From assembly GCA_029212275.1 (NCBI GenBank), contig JARGOI010000122.1:1-7073 (forward strand): a stretch of 7,073 nt of DNA, given 5' to 3'. Under the pieces are notes generated by a model. The model was given only the letters and a program-made list of their open reading frames with translations. It had not been told where the DNA came from and made no database searches. Shown here one piece after another: positions 1 through 6,145 of this stretch. Each line of letters starts with the position of its first letter. Within the stretch, counting starts at the first letter, position 1. Origin of the DNA: Thalassolituus sp. Lineage in GTDB: Bacteria > Pseudomonadota > Gammaproteobacteria > Pseudomonadales > Oceanobacteraceae. The position numbers and the translations under genes are program-made.

Positions 1-684
1 GGTTTTACCGATGACATTCGCAGTAAATGTTGCGAATACGCCATCAGTTACAACATCAATATCATTACCGGCTCCATGCCTTTGTTGGATGGCGAAGAAC
101 TTTATAATTCAGGTTTCTTATGCCGTCGTGATGGCAGTTGGGAACGTTATGATAAGGCCCATGTTACCCCTTCCGAAGCTCGTGGGTGGGCAATGCGTGG
201 TGGTGATCATGTACGAGTGTTGGATACCGATTGCGGCAAAATTGGTGTGGTGGTGTGTTACGACGTGGAATTTCCAGAATATATACGTTTGCTCGCGAAC
301 CAAGGCATGAAGATTTTATTCGTTCCTTTCCTCACTGACACCCAAAATGGATACACACGAGTACGTCATTGCGCCATGGCGCGCGCCATTGAAAATGAGT
401 GTTATGTAGCAATTGCTGGCGGGGTGGGTAATTTAGCTAAGGTGAATCACATGGACATTCAGTACGCGCAATCAGCACTGTTTACGCCATCCGATTTTGC
501 TTTCCCGACCACAGCGATTAAGGCCGAGGCAACCGCCAATTCGGAGATGACGGTACTGACCGACGTCAATTTGGATTTGCTCAATCAACTGCACAATCAC
601 GGCAGTGTGCATACGATGCGCGATCGTCGTCATGATCTTTACCGACTTAGTATTGTTCCGGAAAATGAGCGACCCAAGAAATAA
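1..684 (+). CDS. Carbon-nitrogen hydrolase (nitrilase superfamily), C-terminal part, 5' end outside window
   Basis: Partial gene: the frame is open from base 1, so the visible 227 residues lack the true N-terminus. Nitrilase-superfamily enzymes cleave C-N bonds of nitriles or amides with a Glu-Lys-Cys triad. Counting from the first visible residue, the Lys is K52 in RYDKAHVTP and the nucleophile is C86 in VVVCYDVEFPE; the Glu should lie upstream, outside the window. RARAIENECYVAIAG (about 127-139, preceded by CAM) matches the conserved helix after the active site. The C-terminal part, with LFTPSDFAFP, a TANSEMTVLTDVNLDLL stretch and MRDRRHDLY, looks like the YhcX-type branch, which often carries an N-terminal GNAT acetyltransferase domain; that domain cannot be seen here. 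The ATG at 76 is internal, because homologous sequence continues upstream of it. Substrate unknown. The gene converges on cysH and ends just before a shared hairpin. Confidence 0.88.
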   Translation, partial: GFTDDIRSKCCEYAISYNINIITGSMPLLDGEELYNSGFLCRRDGSWERYDKAHVTPSEARGWAMRGGDHVRVLDTDCGKIGVVVCYDVEFPEYIRLLANQGMKILFVPFLTDTQNGYTRVRHCAMARAIENECYVAIAGGVGNLAKVNHMDIQYAQSALFTPSDFAFPTTAIKAEATANSEMTVLTDVNLDLLNQLHNHGSVHTMRDRRHDLYRLSIVPENERPKK

Positions 685-690
685 TCGTAA

Positions 691-731
691 TAAAAAAGCC
701 CAGACAGCAAAAATTGCTTTGCTGACTGGGC
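691..731 (-). terminator. Intrinsic terminator between convergent genes, best oriented for cysH
   Basis: The arms GCCCAG (698-703) and CTGGGC (726-731) pair, then an A-A mismatch, then CAGCAAA (705-711) pairs with TTTGCTG (718-724) around a 6-base loop. The run of A at 692-697 gives a U tract when read on the minus strand, so it suits the end of cysH transcripts about 52 bases past the stop codon. On the plus strand the hairpin starts only 13 bases after the nitrilase-family stop, but the following bases (CTTGTTCCT) are only moderately T-rich. It may work in both directions. Confidence 0.85.
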
Positions 732-782
732 CTTGTTCCTAAGTGCGGTAGGTTTTCTTAATTAACCTTGCCGATTTATGAA

Positions 783-1508
783 TTACAGATGCAACCCACA
801 CTCTGTTTTTTCTTTCCCTTGCCAACGTCCAGCTCGACCTTCGCCTTTGACGGTACAGTGTGAACAACCAATCGACTCATAGCCTTCAGCTACCAATGGA
901 TGGAAGGGTAAGTCGTGTTTAGCAATGTAGGCATCGCGCTCTTCTTTGGTGACGTCCAACATCGGATTAAACTTAATAATGCCGCGACGCTCTTCAAAGA
1001 TATTCAGCGAGGCACGGTGGTCTGACTGCCAACCCATCAAACTTGAGATCCAAACCTTGTAGCGGCTTTTCACTTCTTCCAAGGGTTTAATTTTGTTCAC
1101 CGAGCAACATAGATCTGGATCAGACTCCCACAGGTGTTCAGATTGCGAATAGGCATGTAAATGCTTATCGGGAGTCAGATCTTCTACAGTTAAGCTATAC
1201 TTCTCAGTCAGATAATCTCGGTAGTTAAGCGTTTCCGAAAAATGGTAGCCAGTGTTTACAAAGTGAATCACTTGCTCAGGACGGATCCCAGCAATAATGT
1301 GCAGGAAGTAGGCAGACGTCGCAGCAAATGATGAAGTAACAAGAATGTCTTGCGGTTCAAAATCTTGATAAACACGGCGAATGCGCTCTTCAAAGTGAAG
1401 AGGTAGATATTCTTGATTAAGCTTTTCTATGGCTTCTTTGCTTAAACCAAGATTGTTTGAACCTACTCGGCTAATGATGTTTGCCGATGCGATTTCTGCG
1501 GTCTTCAT
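783..1508 (-). CDS. cysH: Assimilatory sulfonucleotide (APS/PAPS) reductase, Fe-S cluster type
   Basis: Cytoplasmic enzyme of sulfate assimilation that reduces adenylyl sulfate (APS) or its 3'-phosphate (PAPS) to sulfite using thioredoxin or glutaredoxin. The 241-residue length is normal (E. coli CysH 244). Visible landmarks: a PP-loop-like SSFAATSAYFLH (59-70); NTGYHFSET (85-93); a cysteine pair C134-C135; C215 and C218 in GCSHCT; and the catalytic C237 in the C-terminal ECGLH. The CC...CxxC set binds a [4Fe-4S] cluster in APS reductases and is absent from E. coli-type PAPS reductase, so APS is the likelier substrate, although some Fe-S enzymes also accept PAPS. The substrate-loop region reads SLMGWQSDHR (156-165), where E. 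coli has GLRREQSGSR. The start is the ATG with an AAGGA ribosome site (1519-1515) six bases upstream. Transcribed divergently from the efflux genes. Confidence 0.95.
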   Translation of the reverse strand: MKTAEIASANIISRVGSNNLGLSKEAIEKLNQEYLPLHFEERIRRVYQDFEPQDILVTSSFAATSAYFLHIIAGIRPEQVIHFVNTGYHFSETLNYRDYLTEKYSLTVEDLTPDKHLHAYSQSEHLWESDPDLCCSVNKIKPLEEVKSRYKVWISSLMGWQSDHRASLNIFEERRGIIKFNPMLDVTKEERDAYIAKHDLPFHPLVAEGYESIGCSHCTVKGEGRAGRWQGKEKTECGLHL

Positions 1509-1533
1509 GGGGATTCCTTGGGTTGTTCACCCG

Positions 1534-1555
1534 GACTTAACGATTTCATTAAGTC
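1534..1555. promoter_or_regulatory. Perfect 7-bp inverted repeat at the predicted cysH start site (candidate operator)
   Basis: GACTTAA (1534-1540) and TTAAGTC (1549-1555) are exact reverse complements separated by 8 bases. The repeat begins beside the predicted minus-strand -10 box and covers roughly -5 to +17 of the inferred cysH transcript. That position suits a repressor operator, or a hairpin at the extreme 5' end of the mRNA. It is too AT-rich and lacks a U tract, so it is not a terminator. Which protein, if any, binds is unknown. Confidence 0.45.
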
Positions 1556-1556
1556 T

Positions 1557-1584
1557 AGTATATTATCCTCACTACTGAGCACAA
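1557..1584 (-). promoter_or_regulatory. Predicted sigma-70 promoter of cysH
   Basis: On the minus strand, TTGTGC (1584-1579) and TATACT (1562-1557) form -35 and -10 boxes with a 16-base spacer. Transcription would start near 1550, leaving a leader of about 40 bases before the cysH ATG. The -10 box matches the consensus at four to five positions and the -35 at three to four. No experimental support is available. Confidence 0.5.
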
Positions 1585-1659
1585 AAGAATTAATAGTGTA
1601 TTTATTATTCCAAATGGTTATATCTTTTATTTGCGATTCTTTTGTTTACGAATCTTCTG

Positions 1660-1687
1660 TTTACTCTTGGGCATCACCCATTAGACT
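1660..1687 (+). promoter_or_regulatory. Weak candidate promoter for the efflux gene pair
   Basis: TTTACT (1660-1665) and TAGACT (1682-1687) have a 16-base spacer and would start transcription near 1694, some 27 bases before the efflux adaptor ATG. Both boxes are imperfect. The surrounding stretch 1590-1665 is AT-rich and could hold other promoters. Two direct copies of GTTTAC (1644-1649 and 1659-1664) lie on and just above the -35 region. Confidence 0.25.
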
Positions 1688-1720
1688 ATCTGCTTTCAAA
1701 TTTACCGATAAGGTCTGTGC

Positions 1721-2737
1721 ATGGCTAAGCAAGTAAAGATGGCCGTTGTTTTAGTGATTATTGCTTTTGCTGCTGGTTACTGGTGGTGGCTGCATCAAGG
1801 GCGTGAAACCACCGACAATGCTTATGTAAAAGCCGACATTATTCCGTTGATGACGGCGATTGATGGAACGGTCGTACATATCTCTGCCCCTGCAAATCAA
1901 CGAGTAGAGCAGGGTGCTGAATTGGTCCATCTTGATGATGGTGTTGCTGAGGCGCAATTGGCACAGGCCCGAGCACAACGTCAGAAAGCCGAGGCCGTCT
2001 TGGTTCATCTAAGCGATCGAGAAGCTGAGCAGTCTTCATTAATTCAAGTGTCTAAGGCGTCTCTCGAAGCAGCCCAAGCTGAGCTTAAAAGAGCGCAACA
2101 GCAGTTGGATAGAGTCACCAAACTTAAAAGCAGCCAGTACGCATCGACCGATAATTTAGAAGCGGCTGAGTTAACCTTGTCTGCAGCCAATGCCAATCTG
2201 CATGAAGCGCAGGCCAAATTAGCGGCAGCCAAAGCCGCGTTGGCAACCATTCATTCTGAAGAACCTGAACTGCAGGCCGATGTGGCGGCTGCCAAGGCAC
2301 AACAACACAGTGCCGAGTTGCATCTTAGTTATACCAAAGTAATCGCACCGCGCGCAGGTATTGTGACCAGTCGCCAAGTGCAATTAGGCCAATCGGTGCA
2401 CACGGGTCAACGGTTACTGAGTATTGTCACCGATCCTGTATGGATTTATGCCAATTATAAAGAGACTCAGATTGGTGACATCCATATCGGCGACGCGGTG
2501 GAAATCGAGTTGGATGCTTTTCCTGGCAAACGCTTTAGCGGACACGTAGACAGTTTTTATGCGGCCACAGGATCTGAATTTGCCTTACTTCCTGCACAAA
2601 ACGCCACCGGAAACTTTACTAAAGTAGTGCAGCGCTTGCCGGTGAAAATCGTCTTTGATGACGACCAAGTGTTAGCGGGCATTCGTCCGGGCATGTCGGC
2701 TGTTACCACTATTATCACCAGCGCTAAAGATTCTTAA
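1721..2737 (+). CDS. EmrA-like membrane fusion protein (HlyD family) of a drug efflux pump
   Basis: Periplasmic adaptor that links an inner-membrane MFS pump to an outer-membrane channel. The 338 residues begin with a short cytoplasmic tail and one membrane anchor (about 8-25, with three consecutive Trp), then the family signature TTDNAYVKAD (30-39). A barrel-sandwich half follows (about 40-75), then a long alpha-helical hairpin rich in Ala, Gln, Glu and Leu (about 75-205), the second sandwich half IAPRAGIVTS (208-217) and a beta-barrel containing WIYANYKETQ (241-250). The segment LLPAQNATGN (289-298), followed by VVQRLPVKI, is nearly as in E. coli EmrA; overall length is somewhat shorter than E. 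coli EmrA (390). Start chosen at ATG 1721 because AAGG (1710-1713) lies seven bases upstream and the anchor follows at once. Five bases separate it from the permease gene. The substrate cannot be read from sequence. Confidence 0.92.
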   Translation: MAKQVKMAVVLVIIAFAAGYWWWLHQGRETTDNAYVKADIIPLMTAIDGTVVHISAPANQRVEQGAELVHLDDGVAEAQLAQARAQRQKAEAVLVHLSDREAEQSSLIQVSKASLEAAQAELKRAQQQLDRVTKLKSSQYASTDNLEAAELTLSAANANLHEAQAKLAAAKAALATIHSEEPELQADVAAAKAQQHSAELHLSYTKVIAPRAGIVTSRQVQLGQSVHTGQRLLSIVTDPVWIYANYKETQIGDIHIGDAVEIELDAFPGKRFSGHVDSFYAATGSEFALLPAQNATGNFTKVVQRLPVKIVFDDDQVLAGIRPGMSAVTTIITSAKDS

Positions 2738-2742
2738 TCAAT

Positions 2743-4287
2743 ATGAAATCGATACCACGTGAGTGGTTAGCGGTTGGCGGCGCCTTAATTGGCGCCTTCA
2801 TGGCCATTCTTGATATTCAAATTACCAACTCGTCTTTAAAAGATATTCAGGCCGCGCTGGGTGCGACCTTGGATGAGTCGTCGTGGATAGCGACCTCGTA
2901 TCTTGTTGCTGAAATGATTGCGATACCGCTTACTGCATTTTTTGCAGCTTGGTTATCACCTCGACGCTATCTGATGTGGAATGGGGCGGCATTCATTGCG
3001 GCCTCGCTTGCTTGTTCGACAGCATGGAACCTTGAATCCATGATCGTATTTCGTGCATTGCAAGGTTTCACCGGCGGTGCACTTATTCCGATGGCGTTCA
3101 CCCTCATTGTCACCTTGTTACCGGCCGAAAAACGGGCAGTGGGGATGGCGCTGTTTGGCGTGACCGCGACCTTTGCCCCGACCATTGGGCCTACCTTAGG
3201 GGGATGGCTGACCGAAACCTTTAGCTGGCATTACATCTTTTATATTAACGTCGTGCCCGGGGCGCTGGTGATATGGATGCTTTACCACGGCTTAGAACGC
3301 AGTGAGGGTGATCCAACACAGCTTAAGCGTATCGATACGATTGGTATTGTGACTCTGGCTCTGGGCATGGGGTGCTTAGAAGTTATGCTGGAGGAAGGGG
3401 CTCGCGAAGATTGGTTTGAAACCGAATACATCCGTTGGCTAGCGCTAATAGCAGGTATCAGTTTATTTGTTTTCATTCGACGGCAATGGTTTTCAGAACA
3501 TCCGTTAGTGAATTTGCGTTTGTTTACCCAACGCGATTTTCGCTTATCGTGTGTGGCCTACTTTATGTTGGGGGCCGGGCTATTTGGTTCGGTCTATTTG
3601 GTGCCGTTGTACTTAGCGTCGGTGCATGACTACACCGCCATGGATATTGGATTGGTTTTAATGTGGGTAGGGTTTCCGCAATTACCGTTTTATCCCATCA
3701 TCCCTCGCCTATTGAAATATATCGACGCGAAATGGTTAGTGGCGTTTGGTTTTTTGGTGGTGGGACTCAGTTTATTGATGAACATTCATATGAGTCTCGA
3801 TTACGCCGGAAGCTCATTGATTCCTGCGTTGTTGGTGCGAGCGGTGGGGCAGCCTTTTATTATGGTGCCACTGACCATTATGTCGTCACAGAATCTTAAA
3901 CAAGAAGAAGTGCCCTCGGCGTCGACGTTATTTAACGTGATGAGAAACCTTGGTGGTGCTGTTGGTATTTCTCTGTTGGCCACGCAACTGAGTGAGCGCA
4001 CTGATCTGCACTTGGTTCATTTACAAGAGCGGGTGGTTTCGGGCAGCCAAAATCTGACCGAGTACCTTTCTGAGATGACGACACAGCTCGGGTCGGAAGA
4101 CCTAGCCATGGGCGTGATGATGAAAGACATTACCCTACAGGCGATGGTCATGGCCTACAACGAAGCCTTCTTATTATTAGGATGCATGTTATTGATTGCT
4201 TCGGTGACGTCGATGATGATCTCCACCCCAAAATCCTCCGAGTCAGAAGGCGCTTCAACGGACGCCACAAAGAAAGCGATGCATTAG
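2743..4287 (+). CDS. EmrB/QacA-type MFS drug:H+ antiporter (DHA2 family, 14 helices)
   Basis: Inner-membrane proton-driven exporter, expected to work with the adaptor encoded just upstream. The 514 residues fit the 14-transmembrane DHA2 family. Helix 1 carries LDIQITNSSLKDIQ (23-36), the variant of motif D1 seen in the EmrB-like subfamily; LSPRRYL (71-77) is the loop 2-3 motif A region; FRALQGFTGGALIP (103-116) is helix 4; and GVTATFAPTIGPTLGGWL (139-156) is the helix 5 antiporter motif C. A hydrophilic C-terminal tail (about 495-514) is Ser/Thr/Lys-rich. The ATG lies five bases after the adaptor stop with no good Shine-Dalgarno, so translation is probably coupled. It ends with tandem stops TAG-TAA. 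No TolC-like channel gene and no MarR/TetR/LysR regulator gene is visible nearby. Substrate unknown; drug, bile-salt or fatty-acid-like compounds are family precedents. Confidence 0.93.
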   Translation: MKSIPREWLAVGGALIGAFMAILDIQITNSSLKDIQAALGATLDESSWIATSYLVAEMIAIPLTAFFAAWLSPRRYLMWNGAAFIAASLACSTAWNLESMIVFRALQGFTGGALIPMAFTLIVTLLPAEKRAVGMALFGVTATFAPTIGPTLGGWLTETFSWHYIFYINVVPGALVIWMLYHGLERSEGDPTQLKRIDTIGIVTLALGMGCLEVMLEEGAREDWFETEYIRWLALIAGISLFVFIRRQWFSEHPLVNLRLFTQRDFRLSCVAYFMLGAGLFGSVYLVPLYLASVHDYTAMDIGLVLMWVGFPQLPFYPIIPRLLKYIDAKWLVAFGFLVVGLSLLMNIHMSLDYAGSSLIPALLVRAVGQPFIMVPLTIMSSQNLKQEEVPSASTLFNVMRNLGGAVGISLLATQLSERTDLHLVHLQERVVSGSQNLTEYLSEMTTQLGSEDLAMGVMMKDITLQAMVMAYNEAFLLLGCMLLIASVTSMMISTPKSSESEGASTDATKKAMH

Positions 4288-4301
4288 TAAGGTAGTGCAT
4301 C
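4278..4301 (+). repeat. Inverted repeat spanning the end of the efflux permease gene
   Basis: GATGCA (4278-4283) and TGCATC (4296-4301) pair exactly around 12 bases that include the tandem stop codons. It is the only hairpin directly at the end of the efflux operon, but no T run follows, so it is a poor intrinsic terminator. The operon may end by Rho, or read through into the ribosomal operon. Confidence 0.3.
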
Positions 4302-4519
4302 ACTCAATAAATATGCCAGCCTGTCAAATTGCTTGCTTTAGATGATGCGTTTACCGTAAACTACGCGCCCTTTTACTAGGCGTGGTCCGTATGGACGGCG
4401 ACTTGTGGCCCTGTTTGTTTGGAACTGACGTATTCGTCAATTCAGAGCAAATAGGTTTTTTAACGATGGGCGATCCCAAAACCCATCACTTGATGAAACG
4501 ACCGGAGTGTATTTACTTT
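4288..4519 (+). promoter_or_regulatory. Non-coding leader/promoter region of the ribosomal protein operon
   Basis: There are 232 bases between the efflux permease and rpsP with no convincing gene. A plus-strand frame (GTG 4382) runs into rpsP without a stop, but its 46 extra residues do not resemble S16, whose conserved N-terminus starts at 4520. Inverted repeats are dense: GTTTAC-C-GTAAAC (4349-4361), CGCGCC/GGCGTG (4364-4369/4379-4384, one G-U), an imperfect 9-bp hairpin (4422-4443), and GATGGG/CCCATC (4465-4470/4482-4487). The rpsP promoter must lie here or upstream. The best candidate -35, TTGCTT (4330-4335), has only a weak -10 partner, so I do not place it firmly. Confidence 0.5.
4422..4443 (+). 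repeat. Imperfect hairpin in the rpsP leader
   Basis: GAA-c-TGACG (4422-4430) pairs with CGTCA-a-TTC (4435-4443) around a TATT tetraloop with one C-A mismatch: eight base pairs in a nine-position stem. A six-T run occurs at 4455-4460, about 11 bases after the stem, which is too far for a standard intrinsic terminator. It could be a regulatory leader element or a protein-binding palindrome. Confidence 0.4.
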
Positions 4520-4771
4520 ATGGTAGTTATCCGTTTAGCCCGAAGTGGCTCTAAAAAACGCCCTTTTTATCACATTAACGTAGCAGACGCGCGTTCGCCT
4601 CGCGACGGCCGTTTTATCGAGCGTGTTGGGTTCTTTAACCCGATTGCCCGTGGTCAAGAAGAAGCGTTACGTGTTGACCTAGAGCGTGTTGAATATTGGG
4701 TTAGCAAAGGTGCTCAGGCAACTGAACGCGTTACTAAGCTATTAAAAGACGCTAAGAAAGCTCAAGCTTAA
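4520..4771 (+). CDS. rpsP: 30S ribosomal protein S16
   Basis: Small-subunit protein that binds 16S rRNA and is needed for 30S assembly. The 83-residue length matches the family (E. coli 82). The N-terminus MVVIRLARSGSKKRPFY followed by HINVADARSPRDGRFIERVG and FFNP is diagnostic. The start at ATG 4520 is fixed by this conserved N-terminus; earlier in-frame starts would add unrelated residues. A GGAG (4504-4507) lies 12 bases upstream, a longer spacing than usual for a highly expressed gene. Codons are biased to those of abundant proteins (CGT, GTT, GGT). First gene of the rpsP-rimM-trmD-rplS operon. In many bacteria ffh lies just upstream; here the neighbour is the efflux operon. Confidence 0.98.
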   Translation: MVVIRLARSGSKKRPFYHINVADARSPRDGRFIERVGFFNPIARGQEEALRVDLERVEYWVSKGAQATERVTKLLKDAKKAQA

Positions 4772-4772
4772 T

Positions 4773-4794
4773 TAGTGCACCACTACATCAGTGG
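4773..4794 (+). promoter_or_regulatory. Two mutually exclusive small hairpins before the rimM ribosome site
   Basis: Between the rpsP stop and the rimM Shine-Dalgarno, the shared middle segment CCACTA can pair backward (TAGTG 4773-4777 with CACTA 4781-4785, three-base loop) or forward (CCACT 4780-4784 with AGTGG 4790-4794, five-base loop). Only one can form at a time. The second stem ends one base before the ribosome site GAGGGGAG (4796-4803). Stems are only five pairs, so an effect on rimM translation is inference. Confidence 0.35.
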
Positions 4795-4809
4795 CGAGGG
4801 GAGAACACA

Positions 4810-5334
4810 GTGGTAGATAAGGACTTTCGCGTTCTTGGCAAAATAAGCACTGCGTTTGGTATCAAAGGTTGGGTAAAGGTACATTCTTACACACAACCAA
4901 TGACCAATATCCTAGAGTACCCCGTTTGGTATCTCCGTGTTGGAGACCAATGGAAGCAATACAAAGTACTGGAAGGTAAGCCCCAAGGTAAGGGCATTGT
5001 TGCCTTTCTTGAAGGTATAAATGATCGTGATTTAGCACTGGCCATTCGTCAATGTGATATCGCCATACCGCAAGAAGACTTACCCGAACTTGATGAAGAC
5101 GAACATTATTGGTTCCAGCTAGAAGGCCTGAACGTGAAAAACACAGAAGGCGTTTTGTTGGGCCAAGTGAAAGAACTGTTTGATTCCGGAGGTGGGAATC
5201 AGGTGTTGTCGATCGTACCCTGCGTAGGCAGTATCGATAAGCAACCACGATTAGTGCCTTTTGTTGATCAATACATTCTTGAAGTCGATCTGGATGGCTC
5301 TGTTGTTCAGGTGGATTGGGATCCGGATTTTTAA
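4810..5334 (+). CDS. rimM: Ribosome maturation factor RimM
   Basis: Binds S19 and 16S rRNA to help mature the 3' head domain of the 30S subunit; cytoplasmic. The 174 residues are close to the usual length (E. coli 182). The N-terminal barrel domain holds VLGKISTAFGIKGWVKV (about 8-24); the second, PRC-barrel domain holds HYWFQLEGLNV and GVLLGQVKELFDSGGGNQVL, and the C-terminus RLVPFVDQYILEVDLDG followed by VDWDPDF is typical. The start is GTG 4810, with a strong ribosome site GAGGGGAG (4796-4803) six bases upstream. It lies 38 bases after rpsP. A CVGSIDKQPR insertion just before RLVPF makes this loop slightly unusual. The use of GTG contrasts with the ATG starts of the flanking ribosomal protein genes. 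Confidence 0.97.
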   Translation: MVDKDFRVLGKISTAFGIKGWVKVHSYTQPMTNILEYPVWYLRVGDQWKQYKVLEGKPQGKGIVAFLEGINDRDLALAIRQCDIAIPQEDLPELDEDEHYWFQLEGLNVKNTEGVLLGQVKELFDSGGGNQVLSIVPCVGSIDKQPRLVPFVDQYILEVDLDGSVVQVDWDPDF

Positions 5335-5351
5335 TCCAGCTCAGGCTAACG

Positions 5352-5364
5352 CCAAAGAGCTTGG
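5352..5364 (+). promoter_or_regulatory. Small hairpin touching the trmD ribosome binding site
   Basis: CCAA (5352-5355) and TTGG (5361-5364) pair around a five-base loop. The last two bases of the stem are also the first two of the trmD ribosome site GGAAGGAG (5363-5370). The stem is only four pairs and probably weak, so it is listed as a possible modest brake on trmD translation. Confidence 0.25.
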
Positions 5365-5379
5365 AAGGAGTGAATACCG

Positions 5380-6135
5380 GTGTGGTTTGGTGTAGTGACT
5401 CTGTTTCCAGAAATGCTGCAATCGCTAACCGAATATGGTGTCAGCGGGCGCGCAGTGAAACAGGGCAGAGTTGAAATCGAAAGCTGGAATCCTCGTGATT
5501 TCACCGACGACAAACACCAAACCGTGGACGATCGTCCTTACGGCGGTGGTCCTGGAATGCTGATGAAAGTTCAGCCATTACGGGATGCCATACATGCTGC
5601 GAAAGCGGCAGCCGGAGACGATACTAAGGTGATTTATTTATCACCTCAGGGTCGCAAGCTAGATCAAGCGGGTGTACTAGAATTAGCACAGTCCGATAAA
5701 TTGATCTTAGTGGCAGGACGATATGAGGGTATCGACGAGCGTTTGCTTGAAGCGGAAATCGACGAAGAATGGTCTGTCGGTGATTTTGTTTTAAGCGGTG
5801 GCGAATTAGCTGCAATGACCTTGATGGATGCGCTTATCCGATTGGTGCCCGGAGTATTGGGACATGATCAATCGGCGGTTGAGGATTCGTTTATGAACGG
5901 GTTGCTCGATTGTCCACATTACACACGCCCTGAAGAGTACGAAGGGCAAGTGGTGCCGGAAGTGTTATTAAGCGGCAATCACGAAAAAATCCGCCTGTGG
6001 CGATTAAAGCAGGCATTGGGTCGAACTTGGGAACGCAGACCAGATTTACTGGCAGCGCTGGAACTGACTAACGAACAACAGAAGTTATTGACAGAATTCC
6101 TGAATGAACGCAAACACGCGTCATCAGACTGTTAA
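5380..6135 (+). CDS. trmD: tRNA (guanine-N1-)-methyltransferase TrmD
   Basis: SPOUT-class enzyme that uses S-adenosylmethionine to make m1G37 next to the anticodon, preventing +1 frameshifting. The 251 residues match E. coli TrmD (255) nearly throughout. Trefoil-knot cofactor motifs are seen: YLSPQGRKLDQAG (86-98), GRYEGIDER (113-121) and DEEWSVGDFVLSGGE (128-142). The residues corresponding to the catalytic R154 and D169 of E. coli fall at exactly the same positions. LLSGNH (196-201) and the helical C-terminal tRNA-binding region follow. The start is GTG 5380 with GGAAGGAG (5363-5370) nine bases upstream. It follows rimM by 45 bases; its stop TAA overlaps the ribosome site of rplS. Confidence 0.98.
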   Translation: MWFGVVTLFPEMLQSLTEYGVSGRAVKQGRVEIESWNPRDFTDDKHQTVDDRPYGGGPGMLMKVQPLRDAIHAAKAAAGDDTKVIYLSPQGRKLDQAGVLELAQSDKLILVAGRYEGIDERLLEAEIDEEWSVGDFVLSGGELAAMTLMDALIRLVPGVLGHDQSAVEDSFMNGLLDCPHYTRPEEYEGQVVPEVLLSGNHEKIRLWRLKQALGRTWERRPDLLAALELTNEQQKLLTEFLNERKHASSDC

Positions 6136-6145
6136 GGAGCGAACA

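Noticed and set aside
1644..1664. GTTTAC hexamers upstream of the efflux genes, also at 4349-4354 and 6550-6555, as a shared regulatory motif
   Set aside because: The hexamer also occurs inside coding sequence in this window, and its frequency is near what chance allows in AT-rich stretches. Only the local 15-base pair is kept as a minor remark.
1518..1736. Open reading frame of 72 codons across the cysH-efflux intergenic region
   Set aside because: It lies over the predicted cysH promoter and the efflux ribosome site, has no ribosome site of its own, resembles no family I know, and overlaps the efflux adaptor start in another frame.
4340..4429. Minus-strand reading frame ending in LVKGRVVYGKRII, reminiscent of an amidohydrolase end
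   Set aside because: Only about 29 codons lie between stops, no recognisable sequence precedes this ending, and a short match of this kind can be chance. A protein search of all frames of 4288-4520 against related genomes would show whether it is a gene remnant.
4382..4519. In-frame upstream extension of rpsP from GTG 4382
   Set aside because: It would add 46 residues with no similarity to S16, whose conserved N-terminus begins at 4520.
5624..5815. Minus-strand open frames inside trmD, rimM, the efflux genes and the nitrilase-family gene
   Set aside because: They are antisense to well-conserved genes, lack ribosome sites and show no family features.
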